Shown in pieces: positions 42,840-55,600 of a stretch of DNA of 64,000 nucleotides (position 1 is the stretch's first letter; every line of letters begins with the position of its first letter). Made by a program: the position numbers and the translations under genes. The DNA is from Lepas anatifera (lineage: Eukaryota > Arthropoda > Thecostraca > Lepadidae), in contig JAOTON010001674.1 of the NCBI GenBank assembly GCA_034440635.1, forward strand, positions 1 to 64,000. Reading direction: 5' to 3'. The notes below the pieces were generated by a model that saw only the letters and a list, made by a program, of their open reading frames with translations, had not been told where the DNA came from and did no database searches.

Positions 42840-44575
42840 CAGTTTTATGTTTCCTCTGATCGAAATTGAAAATGGACGGACGGTTATATCTGCAAAAAAT
42901 AATGTAGGCTTACCGTGAGTTTGGTATCCGACATCGGTTTTGAGATGATCGCAAAATCACGACCGAAGATCCTGGAACCGTGGCGACAAGTCACTGCTAA
43001 ACATGACTTAGAATTAATGCAGTACAGAAAGTCGGTGACACTGCCATCAGAATTCGCCCAACTACCCGATGAAAATATCAGCTCCTACTCAAACTATTGC
43101 AAGCTCTACACCGATGGCTCAAAAGGAGCCGCTGGGGCCGGGTGTGTTTTTACTGGTGACGCAGTCCGTCGATGCTTTGCTCTTCCGAGTGTCGTCTCTG
43201 TATTTACCACCGAACTCTACGCAATTTTACAAGTTCTACGCTACATCAACCATCGTCCTGAGAGACGCTATCTTATCATCACTGACTCAGCCAGCTCACT
43301 TGCAGTGCTTAGCTCTGGTCATAACCACTCATCAAGGCTCGTATTCGCCATTCTAAAACTGTTGACAACTGTTTCTGCCAAAGGCGTAGATATTAAGTTT
43401 CTATCGGTGTCAAGCCATGTGGTTGTACCCGGGAACGAGTCAGCGGACGAGGCAGCTAAGTCAGCATCGTCGCTGGCTCCCCCACGACGGTTCAGGGTTC
43501 CACCTGGGGACATCAGGGTCCTCATCAACGACTCTCTACATTCTGAGTGGCAGACAAGATGGGAGGCTGAACCTGAATGTACGTTAAAGTGCCTCCGGGA
43601 AACAATAGGCAGATGGGAGTCCAGCAGCCGGCAGAATAGAAGGGAGGAGGTGGGATCACTCATGGACACTATCTGTCTCGCTCCGACCCAAGCATATGCC
43701 CCCACTGTGATGAACAACCAAGCGTTAGGCATGTCCTGTCGGATTCGGAAGTCTGTGCAGGGCTGCGTGAAATCAGAAATCGGTTTATACGCGGACTATC
43801 CATACCAGACATTCTTGGTGACAGGGCAGCAGTCGATTTCAAACATGTTTTAGCATATTTGACCGAGGTGGGCTTTGACGTCATCTATAACCCAAGTAGA
43901 GCTAGACAAAGTAGTGGTGTGTAAACTCTAGATGGCTATATTTGTGAGCTTAGAACACGGAACGGATTTTTAGCATCTGAGAAGCCACTATAACGATGGG
44001 CGCGACATAGCCTAGTCGCTGGAGCGCCCTAAACCCCAACACACACGGTATATCATAGGGCGCCTTCTTATGACAAGAATTGAACTCATCGAGGAGCGGA
44101 GCAAAGATGAGTATCATATTCCTATGGAAGAATGCAAGAACAGGGTAACGGCTGGGGTTATGGATGTGTGTACCAGCGTATCACTCCATACACGTGCAAA
44201 TCAGGCCATACTGAAGGAACTAAGAGGGCTTTGGAAAGAAAGAGTACAAAAAGTATGCAAACAAGTTTGGCAAGCGAGCTACTATACCAACTGCTGCGAT
44301 GGATTCGCTGTTTGATACCAGCAGCCGAGAACGTGAGCCTGGACTACCAGAAGGCTGTGTTTCTGGCCGACCAGCCAAGTGCCAGACGTCTTCAGACAGA
44401 CAGCCTCGATCAGGAAATCACAGCGCGATGGCAGAGGAGAGCTCAGCGAGCGGGTCGAGCTGTCATAAGAGGAGCAGCCGTCACCTCCCCGAGTCAACAG
44501 GCGACGGCCGAGACAGCAAACACGCCCGTGGAAACTGGTGCTTCAGGTAACGCTATGATCTGCTAAGCTATAATG
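42840..44575 (+). pseudogene. Unidentified gene-like exon in the left arm (split by LINE)
   Basis: A splice-acceptor-like 'CTTTTCCTTTCAG' precedes a conserved stretch. The stretch continues after the LINE as 'MTRIELIEERSKDEYHIPME', then a frame with 'DCLDQEITARWQRRAQRAGR'-like text to about 44566. The same text occurs inverted in the right arm at 47700-47400 and 45380-45027. It may be the coding part of the palindromic element. No domain was recognised. Confidence 0.35.
42927..44046 (+). mobile_element. LINE 3' part with RNase H, inserted in the left arm
   Basis: The coding part (42930-43924) holds an RNase H domain with all four expected acidic positions: YTDGSKGAAG, TTELYAIL, ITDSASSLAVL and VPGNESADEAAKSA. 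After a frameshift near 43660 come CPHCDEQPSVRHVLSDSEVC (zinc motif) and a stop at 43922. The 3' end is GCGCCCTAAACCCCAAC. GGTAT lies at both edges of the insertion as a short duplication, and the uninterrupted sequence is visible in the right arm. It belongs to the same 3'-end family as the half-LINE at 25637-28948. Confidence 0.8.
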
Positions 44576-45380
44576 ATTCGGTAATCCCGATCAAAGGGAT
44601 ATTATCAGTGTATGAGCAATGCTATTTTCAAAAACCAGTCTGCTCATCAATTCTAACAGAACACCCACAAGCTATATGTGTATATATTTTTCAAAACACT
44701 GTCCAAGTCGTTCACAGTCAATAACTCATAAACCATAAGACATGGTACGCATTGCTTGTCCTTTTCCTATGGCCTATACTTCCTTACGGTCCATAACTCA
44801 TAAAACATAAAAAATGGTAGGCATTACTTGTCGTTCTTCTACGGCCTATCTTTCCTTATGGTTTGTGAGTTATGGACTGTGAACGACTTGGACAGTGTTT
44901 AAAAAATATATAAAGATATAGCTTGTGGGTGTTCTGTTAGAATTGATGAGCAGACTGGTTTTTGAAAATAGCATTGCTCATACACTGATAATATCCCTTT
45001 GATCGGGATTACCGAATCATTATAGCTTAGCAGATCATAGCGTTACCTGAAACACCAGTTTCCACAGGCGTGTTTGTTGTCTCGGCCGTCGCCTGTTGAC
45101 TCGGGGAGGTGACGGCTGCTCCTCTCATGACTGCTCGACCCGCTCGATGAGCTCTCCTCTGCCATCGCGCTGTGGTTTCCTGATCGAGGCTGCCTGTCTG
45201 AATACGTCTGGCACTTGGCTGGTCGGCCAGAAACACTGTCTTCTACTAGTTTATGCTCGCGTTCTCGGCTGCTGATATCAAACAGCGAATCCATCGCAGC
45301 CGTTGATGTAGCAGCTCGCTTGCCAAACCTGTTTACATGCTTCTTTTTTGTCTCTCTTTCTTTCTAAAGCCCTCTTAGTT

Positions 45381-47399
45381 GATCAGCCGGGTGGTCCGCA
45401 TGCGTGGCTGGCAGGCGGCGGCGGTGACGGGGCTGCTCCTGCTGGCGCCGCTGCCGCCGGCTGCCTCCTTTGAGCCGCTCTCCTTCACGGCCAGCGCGTC
45501 GGCGCGGCGCCGCCGGCTGGGCCATCTCGCTGGTCTGGAACTCGATGAAGGATGCGCCCATCGTGCGTCACGTGGCGCGCTCCAGCGCCGTCCGGTTTGT
45601 CGACTGTAAAGTCGAGAGTGCTGCGACGATCCCTATTTTATACGTGATCGTCTGAGCTTCGACGAGCTCTGGTGCAGTACCTGCATGGTCAGCATTTGGT
45701 GGCGTCTCACCTTCCGCGGATAATTGAGAACCACCGGCGCGATGGTTTGGCGCGGAAACCTCTGGTTCTGAGTCTGCACGGTACTACCGGCGTGGGAAAG
45801 AACTTCGTCGCTCAGAGGGTGGCCGACAGTCTCTTCGCCAAGGGCATGAAAAGTCGGTTTGTGCACCTATTTGTCGGCAGTATGGACTTCCCACGACGAC
45901 CCCGTTAGTGTATCGCGGTACGCGAGTGACCGCGACACTGGGTGATCGGAAACCTCTCCAGCTGCGAGCACCAGTCTTCATTTTCGACGAGGTCGACAAG
46001 ATGCCGGGCGGAATTTTGAACGGCATCCACCCGTCATGGACTTTCACGGCGACCTGCGCGGGGTGGACATCTCGCAGGCCATCTTCGTCTTGCTCAGCAA
46101 CACCGGAGGCAGGCCATCAACTCGCTGATGCGGCGTCGCTTTGCCGAGAGCTTGCCTCGGAGGACGTCCAGCTGGACGACTTCAACTTCATCATTACTGA
46201 GCGGGCGTTCGACGAAATGGGCGGTCTGTACCGCTCGGATATCATCTCGTCGGCGCGGTGGACCTCTACCTGCCGTTTCTGCCGCTGGAGCGGCGACACG
46301 TGGAGCTGTGTATCGGGGATGAGCTGCTGCGCCGCGGCGTCGTCAGCGGGGCGGCCGAGGCCATCAAGCACGTGCTCAGGCAGGTCCGGTTCGATTCTGA
46401 ATTGCAGACGTTTGCGAAAGTGGGCTGTAAGGATATCGCCCACAAGGTGAATCTAATAATTGATCATTCGATGTTTGATGAGAAGGCGTGATCGGCCGGT
46501 GATGTTTGGTACTGGTGGAGGTGCTTATTCATCCTCGGTAGCGTGATGAGTGTTGTGTCTTCAGGGACTTGTTTTTTTCTATGTCTTGTTTTTCATGGGA
46601 TTCATTTGGACTTGTTGATTCAAGTTTGTCGTCATTTGTTGAGCCAGCTTTCCTGGAGTCGTTGCTGTTGATTTTTGCCCCACATTGACTGAGCTGTCTT
46701 TTCGTTTTGCCTGCCCTTTGAATCTGTTTCTGGAAAATGTGTTATTTGAGCCCTTACGCTGTTTTGCAGTGGCCACTATTTTATCGCATCGTGGGCGCAA
46801 ATTTCTCAAATTCATTTCGCTAGGGCACTACTTTTGTATTTTTATCGTTTTGGTGTTCAGAACTATGACGTAGATAATCTTCATTCCAAAACAATGTGTC
46901 AGAGTAAAACACCGATTTTTGCACTGCCGGACTTTAAAAATCAGCGTGAAATAGCTATTTCCGCTGACAGGCGGATAATGTTGTACCTGCCTGTAATTCC
47001 GCCCTGACGACGGATAATATTGTAGGAATATTATGATGTAGGCAGCGATAAAGGGCACCGCTTATACCCGTGAAAGATGGTGCGTGCATGGACTAGAGAC
47101 TGGGGCTAGCGACGAATCAGGATGTCGTATTGAGTTGGTCACCTGAGCACGTATCATGGCGGTGGGTTGTGATTATAAGTAGAGTTTATAGTGTCTGCGA
47201 GCAACCGCAATTGATATTGTGCATGTCCACTGGTCAGCAACAGCAACAAACAGGAAATTCTAATTAATCTGCCGCTGGGTTTTTGCTCATTAATGTTGTC
47301 AACACGGTACCTCTTTTTAACTACTGTCGCGGCTGTCATTCACGCAATGCTTTACTGTGCGTTCACTTGTTAGCCGAACCATTTGTTTTGTCTGGCTTG
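45381..47399 (+). other. 2-kb segment inserted in the right arm
   Basis: Comparison with the left arm at 44205-44230 shows the arm sequence breaking at 45380 and resuming at 47400, with a short AGTT at both edges. The segment carries the torsin retrocopy and about 900 bp of AT-rich non-coding sequence after it. No poly(A) tract is evident at the right edge, so the mode of entry is unclear. Confidence 0.6.
45400..46491 (+). pseudogene. Torsin retrocopy, frameshifted
   Basis: Torsins are AAA+ ATPases of the ER lumen and nuclear envelope. The order of torsin features is preserved across changing frames. A signal peptide 'MRGWQAAAVTGLLLLAPLPP' (frame 1) comes first, then 'DDPYFIRDRLSFDEL'. 'HLVASHLPRII...LVLSLHGTTGVGKNFVAQ' carries Walker A as GTTGVGKN, where torsins usually have GWTGTGKN, and 'KSRFVHLFVGSMDFP' follows. 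Walker B is VFIFDEVDKM, then 'IFVLLSNTGG' (sensor), 'DDFNFIITERAFDEMGGLYR', 'VDLYLPFLPLERRHVELCIG' and the C-terminal 'VGCKDIAHKVNLIIDHSMFD', ending in a stop at 46491. At least five frame changes occur and no introns are seen, so it is a decayed processed copy. Confidence 0.85.
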
Positions 47400-48831
47400 A
47401 GTTCCTTCAGAACGGCCTGTTTTGCACGTGTGGGCAGTGATACGCTTGCACATACATCCATAACCTCAGCCGTTACCCTGTTATTGATACTTCCATAAGA
47501 ATATGACACTCATCTTTGCTCCGCTCCTCCATGAGTTCAATTCTTGTCATAACAAGGCGCCCTATGACATACCAAACTTACGGTCATGCTCTTTTATTTT
47601 TTGCAAATATTACCGTCCGTCCATGTTGAATTTTTTCAGAGGAAACATCAAACTGCAAGGAAAACATGACGGAGAACTTGGATTATGCCGGTATGTGAAT
47701 TATTCAATGCAACTAGTGGAAGATGCCTAGTCGTTGGAAGTCGTTGGAAATTTTAGGATTTCATACGATATATTTTCTTCGGTCATTAAAACCTGGTGGC
47801 CAATGTCATGTCTGTAATAAAATGTTTGCATAATGCCAAACCGGTCGATTTTTTTCTGCTAGACCACAACGCTAAAAATTATCAATCCTATCCGTATACG
47901 TAAAAAATAATTCTCCTCTGGGCCACAACGACCTCTAAATATGTCAGAGGAGGCTGGGCTAGAGGTCACTAGCCTCAAAACTGATGCCATCGCACTCCAG
48001 TCAAAGTAGGGTTGCTGCAGAGTCTTTTTGGCGCAAATACGGAAGAATTCAGTCGGTGAAGGTGTAAGTTGGAGGAAGGGGCTTCCGCGTTGGTATGGCC
48101 GGGGGTGATTAGGCATATCACTTAGATGTTAATAGAGAAGTTCCAGAATCGGCTCAAACTGGGGGGGGTGGAGCTGCTGCCACCCTCTGAAAGTTGGGTG
48201 CAACAGCCACCACCACAGCCCCACGGTTCCTGGGTCTATTGGTAAAGGGTTATGGTCGGGACTTCAACAGCAGCATATTTGGACATGGCATGCTTAAAAT
48301 ACCTGAGAAACAGTGTCAACAACTTCAGTGCTGCTTGAAAACAGCTCTTTAAGTGCGTTTATACAATCCGATTCGCAATTGTTTCTCACCTTTTACGTTG
48401 CTGTTGATATTTTCGGTTCCCAAGGAAATCAGTATTCACTTACCATGTCCCGCTGCTAGCGCCATCTATGGAGAGCAAAGGGCAAACTCAACTCAAAGCG
48501 GAGATAATATGCAAAAATAACCGTTATGTGTGCAAGTTATAGCAACAAAAACAAAGCAAATGGAACACCAACGAACCAAACTACCAACCCAGTGAATTTT
48601 ATTTGCACCTCGTTGGTAATATGGGTTGATGGTGAGCCAAAAAGTGGAAAATTGGGCAAAATGAAAAACCTTCAACTCGAGTGGGCCACCAAAAGTTTTT
48701 CGAAAATTGCATTTCTGATGAGCGCATCGTAATCAGCACCAAAAAATGCATCAAATGAGCAGCAATCTGTTAATGCACGATGAAAAAAACTAAATCCGGA
48801 CCAGGCTGGTGCACGTGTGCGTGTGTGCGTG

Positions 48832-49380
<549 letters not shown>

Positions 49381-49512
49381 TATCTATGTTAAGCTATGCA
49401 AGCTATGTTTGACCAGACCAATGTCAAAGCACATGCGGACAAAACTGGTTGATGTAGGTGCATCGTGTGGCAGGCTGCCAGCTGTGAAGCGTGTGCTGTG
49501 CGATGTTGCAGG

Positions 49513-49640
49513 ATGGAGCTGCCACGGACGCGGGAGTGGGAGAGACTGCGCAACACTGTTGCACAGTGGAATGACAACAGGCTGGACCTGTTTGAACTCT
49601 CAGAGCCAGATGACCAGCTCAACTTCCATGGAGTAATGAG
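49513..49640 (+). CDS. cno: Afadin coding exon 1
   Basis: Starts MELPRTREWERLRN and ends in phase 2 at AG|GTGAGT. It encodes the N-terminal helix before the RA domain. A GTTGCAG|G acceptor-like sequence stands directly before the ATG, so the transcript may begin in an unseen upstream exon. Confidence 0.9.
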
Positions 49641-52600
49641 GTGAGTCCTTACAATGTGTGTAGGTGCGCGTGGCATGTGTTGGAAATAGTGACAAGGATG
49701 TATCAGCTGCACCAGGTGAATTGTGGGGCGTGCAGTTTTTGTCTTGAAAGGTTCGAGCGGAAATGTAGGGCTAAGCCCTCAGCCCTTATGTGTGTACATG
49801 TATGTGTATTTGTGTACATGCAGTGCCTGCAAAAATGATGTAATTGTCAGGACCATTTCACAGGTCACACATTTGCTAGCTCTGCTACTAGGGTTTTAAG
49901 CAGGACTGTTTGTCTGGTTTCGTTAATTTGTCGTTCAAAACATGTTTTGGCATGTGGTGTTTGACTGTTGCAGGTTTTACTACCAGGACTCCGGACAAAA
50001 GGTGTCGACCAAGTGCATCCGCGTATCTTCCGAGTTGACTGCTCAGGATGTGATAGATGTGTTGATGGAGAAATTTCGGCCCGACATGCGCATGCTTTCG
50101 ACACCGCGCTATGCGCTGTATGAGATTCACGAAAGTGGAGGTACGTCTATGCTTTTGAAGCTGCTTTGTATCTGATCTTTCTAAAGAAACTTTCTGTTCT
50201 AAAGGAGTGATTCGGATTTTGGAGGAATTGATCGATTATTGTTTCCTAACGCTGGTGATCTCTTAAGTTGACATTTATATCGAGACCTCTTTCATGGTTT
50301 CAGTTTAAACCGTAGTTTTTATTGTGTGACTCCCCCTTATCAAAATGATTCGCTAGTCGTCTAGTCTTTGTTCACCTTGCAATATAAGACGAGTCGATAG
50401 CTGAATGCAAATTTTGTGTCCGAAAAGCATAATTCGCCGGTTTTAACATCAGCGAAAGAGGCCAGGAGGGATTTCCTAATGTGACGCACCGTGTGCAGAA
50501 CACGTATACTGACTAAAGGAAAATAACCCTCTTCTTTTTGTAGGTCTCCCTGAAGTCGAAATGTTGTGGGATGAAAAATTGGTACCTGCATCGTTGACTT
50601 CTCTCGCATTCTCGAGTGTTTTACTTTGAGGTGGAGCTGATATGTTTCTGTGCCTTTTGTTGAAATAATTTGATAAGTGTGAATTTAGTGTACTGGTGCT
50701 TAAGTGCAGAATCCGCCAGATCCTATTAGCGGCGGAATCACGACATTCACAAAAGCGTGTGTCATTTGTACTGGCAGAAGTTAAATGTGTTCAAAATATT
50801 AATCAGTACAATTGGCAGATTATGATAGTGGTTGGATTGTATTAAATCGGTGACTTATAAGTTGTGGTCCAACTTGTGACTGGAGCCGTGTGCAGAGGAG
50901 CGTCAGCTGGGGATGGACGAGCGGCCGCTGCACGTGCAGCTCAACTGGCACCAGGACGACAGGGAGGGCCGCTTCCTGCTGCGCAACCTCAACCACAAAT
51001 ACTACGTGAGTGGTGACTGGCGCAGTGCGCTGCGTGGGGTGGCAGCCGTCTGACTTGACCGCCAGCAGTGCGCAGTCAGCCTAGTTGTATTGCTTTTCGG
51101 AAATCAGTATCACTACCACACAGTTATAGTTGCGGATAGTGAGGGGGATGCATGGATGTGTAGTTATTTGGGCTGCCTCATTCCTTGCGACTGACCCGGT
51201 TTCAAGGCCCGGCGGAGTGCTTGCACCAGGAGCTGAGTTGGCCATATGACCCTGACAGTTGGTGTTGTAATGAGCATAACACATTTTATTATAGGCTGCG
51301 AGCTGATACTAGTGATAAGTTGAGGCAGTCTGTCTTAACCTCTCAACAACATTTCTGGTAATCTAAAATAGGAAGTGATTTTAATTTTCAATTGATTTGT
51401 GTAGCTCGTGTAGCACGTGATTTGCAGTAGCACACTTCTGTTCAAACCACCAAGAATATGTTATTCTGTGGCATATAGTTGTGGCTTAGGGGCAGACAGA
51501 GTGGTACCGTCCCGCTAGTGATGTCTCAGAAACAGTTCAAACGCCACCCTTTTTGGTTAATATACCGCATGGATAATATGGTTGTAGATTTAGCTCTAAG
51601 CGTGTTGTGAAATCAAATGCTGATTTCAAGCGAGCTGAAGCAAGTGAGGCTAGAGCGTGAACACTTTGCTGCAGCCTCTGCGACCGACCGGCGACGCTGG
51701 CCTAGACGACTCCAACTTCAAACGCAAACTCAGCAAACGTGAGAAGAAAGAACTCAAGAAGAAGGGAAAGCTGCAGAAGATGAAGAGTGGAGCCGAAAAT
51801 GAAGAGAGCGTCGCCGAGAAACTGTATACAGGTATTGCAAAGGTTTTGGTCATTTTGCATGTGAAACGATTCTGGTTGTGTACTTTTGTCAAGCGACTCG
51901 TGGTTTCGACTCGTTCACGTTGGCTTTGTGATGTCGCTTCTGCCTGCACTAGAGATATAGAGCGAGAGGGTACAATATTGCCATATTGTGCGATTCACAG
52001 TAGTTGATGTGCTTCGAAACGCGTGTTTGCTGATGTGTTCTCGTTTAAGGGAATGTGGCACCCTTATAACGTTATTTTAACTGAGATAGCCAATTTGTAA
52101 AGCATGCTGGAAAACCTGGCACTCAATATATCATTTGTCTTGAAACTCAAAATTTCCGTGGAGAAAAGCTAAAAACCTACCTCAAATGTACCCCAGCCAG
52201 GCGGCCACAGTTGTCAGCTATTGGTGTGACGATAGCGCTGACGTCACAGTGAGTAATCAGCCAATTGAAGCCCTTGAAGTCCATTGAATATGGTAGCAGT
52301 TGCCAGATCATGACGTCATTCACCCTAGAGGAGCATTTTACAAATCAGAATATTGAGCTACTTGTACACTTTTCAGAGAAATAATGGACGTTTTCATGAT
52401 TTTCGTGTCAATTTTCATAAGCTCCTACACTTGCACGATGAAAATTTCGTGAAGACAATGTAATATTATTGCAAGCAACTGATTCCAAGAGCAATCGCTT
52501 TGTTTGCGGTGTTAAACATAAGTCTGCACTCCCGCAGTTGTCAAAAACCGTCTGCATACCTACCTTAGCTGCTATACATTTGTAATTTATAGCAGAAACG

Positions 52601-55600
52601 TATTTTTTTAAAAATTGTTAAGATAATTTAGGAAGCAAAATTTTTAGGTGTCCGAAAGGTTCATTTCCAACTGCGAGAAGGTCAAGCTAGGTCACAAAAG
52701 AAAAGGTCAAAGGAATTCAAAGTCAAATTTTTTTAATTAAAACTTTTTCTTCAAAATAAGATATGGTTCAAGACGAGTTCAATGAAACAAAAAACTTGTT
52801 AACCAGGCAATGCCTTTTTGAGTTAATGAAACATCAAAGATGAGTCTACAAGGTGACCTCCCGAAAATGCCTCGGGCTATACCTCGGCCACCGTTGGTCG
52901 GGGGGGGTCTAAAATTCTCACAGCCCCAAACTACCCCGGAGACAAAGTTTCGGTTTTTCTAGACACGGTGGTGTCAAATTGAAATATTTTTTGTCGTTTT
53001 GTCCTGGAATGCCCCAATAGTGAAATGGGGCGATAACTTGTTGGTATTGTTGTGGATTTGACTGGTTTCAAGATATGTACTTTAATTGATTTCCTCCAGG
53101 ATGCCGGGGCCTTCCCCTCCGCCCAGCTTCTGTTGATGAATTGAAGGAGTACTTTTACCGCTTTGGGTGCTAGCTGTCCCAGCATTTCGTTTGAAACTTC
53201 GTCCTTCTCCGGGGCTTTTTCTGTTTTTCGTTTTCCAATAGCTATATTAAGTTATCTTCTAGAGATTGGGGCGCACGTCCCCGTCCTGTGAGTTTGGCAG
53301 GCGCAGCGGCGGGCTTCCTGGACCATGGGGTGGTCAGCTGTCTCGTCCTTCGCGAGTGTGGAGTCGGCCTTCGCGAGTGTGGAGATTGCAACAAATTCCG
53401 TGATGAAGAGGTTCGCTTTCTCTCTGTCCGTCGCTGCTGGTCTTGTCGAGGGCTGGTTTCTCCGCTGAGGTCGATGTATTAACTCCTTAGGTCTGTGCTG
53501 AGTGAACTTGCCGTCCATTGCATGGATGAGGGACTACGTGCTGCTATCTGACTTGATGTTCCTTAGCTTATCCAGGAAGTGTTCCCGTGCTTGTTCCCTG
53601 ATCGTCTGCGTTGCCTCCCCCTGAGTGTTGTAGTTTTCTCGATCTTCTCCAGTCGCGTCGGCGCGGGTGGCCGCCTCTGCAGCTGCGTCGTGAGCCCGAA
53701 CTGCTTCCTCGCATTCACTGTTCACTGACCATTCACTGTTCCAGAAAGGTGGGAGGTTTCCTGTCCCGTTTCCATACGGGATGTGTTGCTGTGCGGCCTT
53801 AAAACGCGCATTGACGGGGGGGTGGGTACCTGCCGCCCCCTCGGTTTTTTCGGAGATAGCATAAAAACGGCGGTGCTAGCGCCGCCGCACTTTGCATACC
53901 TCTTCTCTCATCATTCTTACAACTTTTGTCAAAATTTTAAGGTTAGGTCATTTCAGGTCAGGTCACCAGTACAGGTCAAGTGACTTGACCTCAGAAAAAG
54001 TTTAAGATAGCATAAGTCGGAACTGGGTGAATTTTTCCGATTGAAACTCATCACATAATGGCCCCACCGAGTTCTCTTAAATATGTTGCGGTATTTTTTA
54101 TATCGAAGACCTAAGGTAAGGTACGAGTAATGACCTCTCCATTGGAAATACGTGGGAAAATGATTTTAATTGAATAACTTAGTAGTGAATAGAGGTAGAG
54201 CGTTTATTTTGACTGCATTAGGTTTGCCTCGTCATTGCGGTTCTAATGATATGCATTTTGCCTCGTTTGACCTTAACCTAACCTCAGCTCAGGTCAAATC
54301 CTTGATCTGACCTAGCAAGGTCATATTATATATCATTCGATTCGGCCTGCTGCGAGGATTCATATAATTTAAATAGTTTTTATCTATCTTTATTTGTTCA
54401 GATGTGATGACCGAAAAACTTAATTTACATGGTATCCCTATTATGGCATGTTTTGACCTCTAGGTACCTTAAATGTGACATGACATAGACATGGTTCAAA
54501 TAATTTCGATGGAGAAGTGGATGGGTTATCCAACGCTCTTTACCGTTTTTCGCTACCTAGCACTGTTCTCGAGATCTTAGGGGGCGGGTACCCGCCCCTC
54601 CCCCGTCAAAGCGAAGGTGGCTCAGACCCCCGTCAATGTGCGTGTTAATAATGACGTCTGTAATTTCTGCGTTGAACCTATCCTAGGCCGGTATCCATCT
54701 TAATGGTGTCCATGCTTGCTTTCGACATTTTCCCCGAAAGCTATCCAGTCCGTCCTCCTGAAGCAGAACTTCCCTCTTCCCCGACGTGAGGGTTTTATAG
54801 TGGTAGGAATTGAGATGAAGATTGGTTTGTGGTCTGAGCCAATGAGGTTGTCAGCCTGCCACGTAGCCCGGGTGGCAATGTCCGGCGTGGTTACACTGAT
54901 AGCTGGGGTAGATACTCCTCCAGTACTCGGGTTCCATCTGGTCCACGTCCCATCATTGATGATGGAAAGTTTCTGATTATAATCGAATAATAATCGATAA
55001 TCGATATAAAATATAATCGATAATTATCGACTCTTCTATGGCCCCCGAGTGGTCTTGGAGGCTGATGGGGGTCCCAAGCCTCAGCGTGTGCGTTGACATC
55101 TCCCAGGATTAACATTCTTGGGCTGGTTTCCAGTTTTCTATTTCCAATTTCTGCGTCTGGGTACCCATTCCCGCGGCCAATCTCGCTGGGGGCTGTATAG
55201 GTTGATTATGTTGATAGGTTCACGGTTGTTCTCTTCCTTGACTTTGATGGCGCATACATATGTAGTTTCTTCCGCCGCAGGTTTAAAGGGGAGGTGACCA
55301 CTTCAGAGTCAATATCCTTCCTTGTAGGGATTACTGCTCCACCGTGGTTTTTGGACATGCGCAGCTGTTGCGGGGAACGGCCCACGCGTCTGCGGCGGCG
55401 AGCCGGTCTCCACCCGGCCGGGCGTCCTCCGTGCCGCTCGGTGGGTTCGAATCGGTCGCTCCCGTCGTCTGAGGAAGTAGACGGGGGCATGTTCTTCCAG
55501 TGGGGGTGGGTCATTCTCGTTTTGAGCACTTCTTGCCTGGTTTCCCTCTTGAATCGTTATTAGCATTTCGCTTACTAGCGAGGTCGGCGGGTATATTGGG

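Larger units (their letters stand above)
41774..48628. repeat. Large inverted repeat (palindrome), about 6.9 kb
   Basis: The ends are CAACCCATATTACCAACGAG on the left and its complement on the right. Arms match at 41774-42926 with 47560-48628, and at 44047-44790 with 44790-45380 and 47400-47560, leaving a centre near 44790. The left arm is interrupted by a LINE (42927-44046). The right arm is interrupted by about 2 kb (45381-47399) bearing the torsin retrocopy. Arm divergence of roughly 10% argues against an assembly artefact. It may be a long-TIR DNA element or a genomic inverted duplication. No clear flanking duplication was found. Confidence 0.75.
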
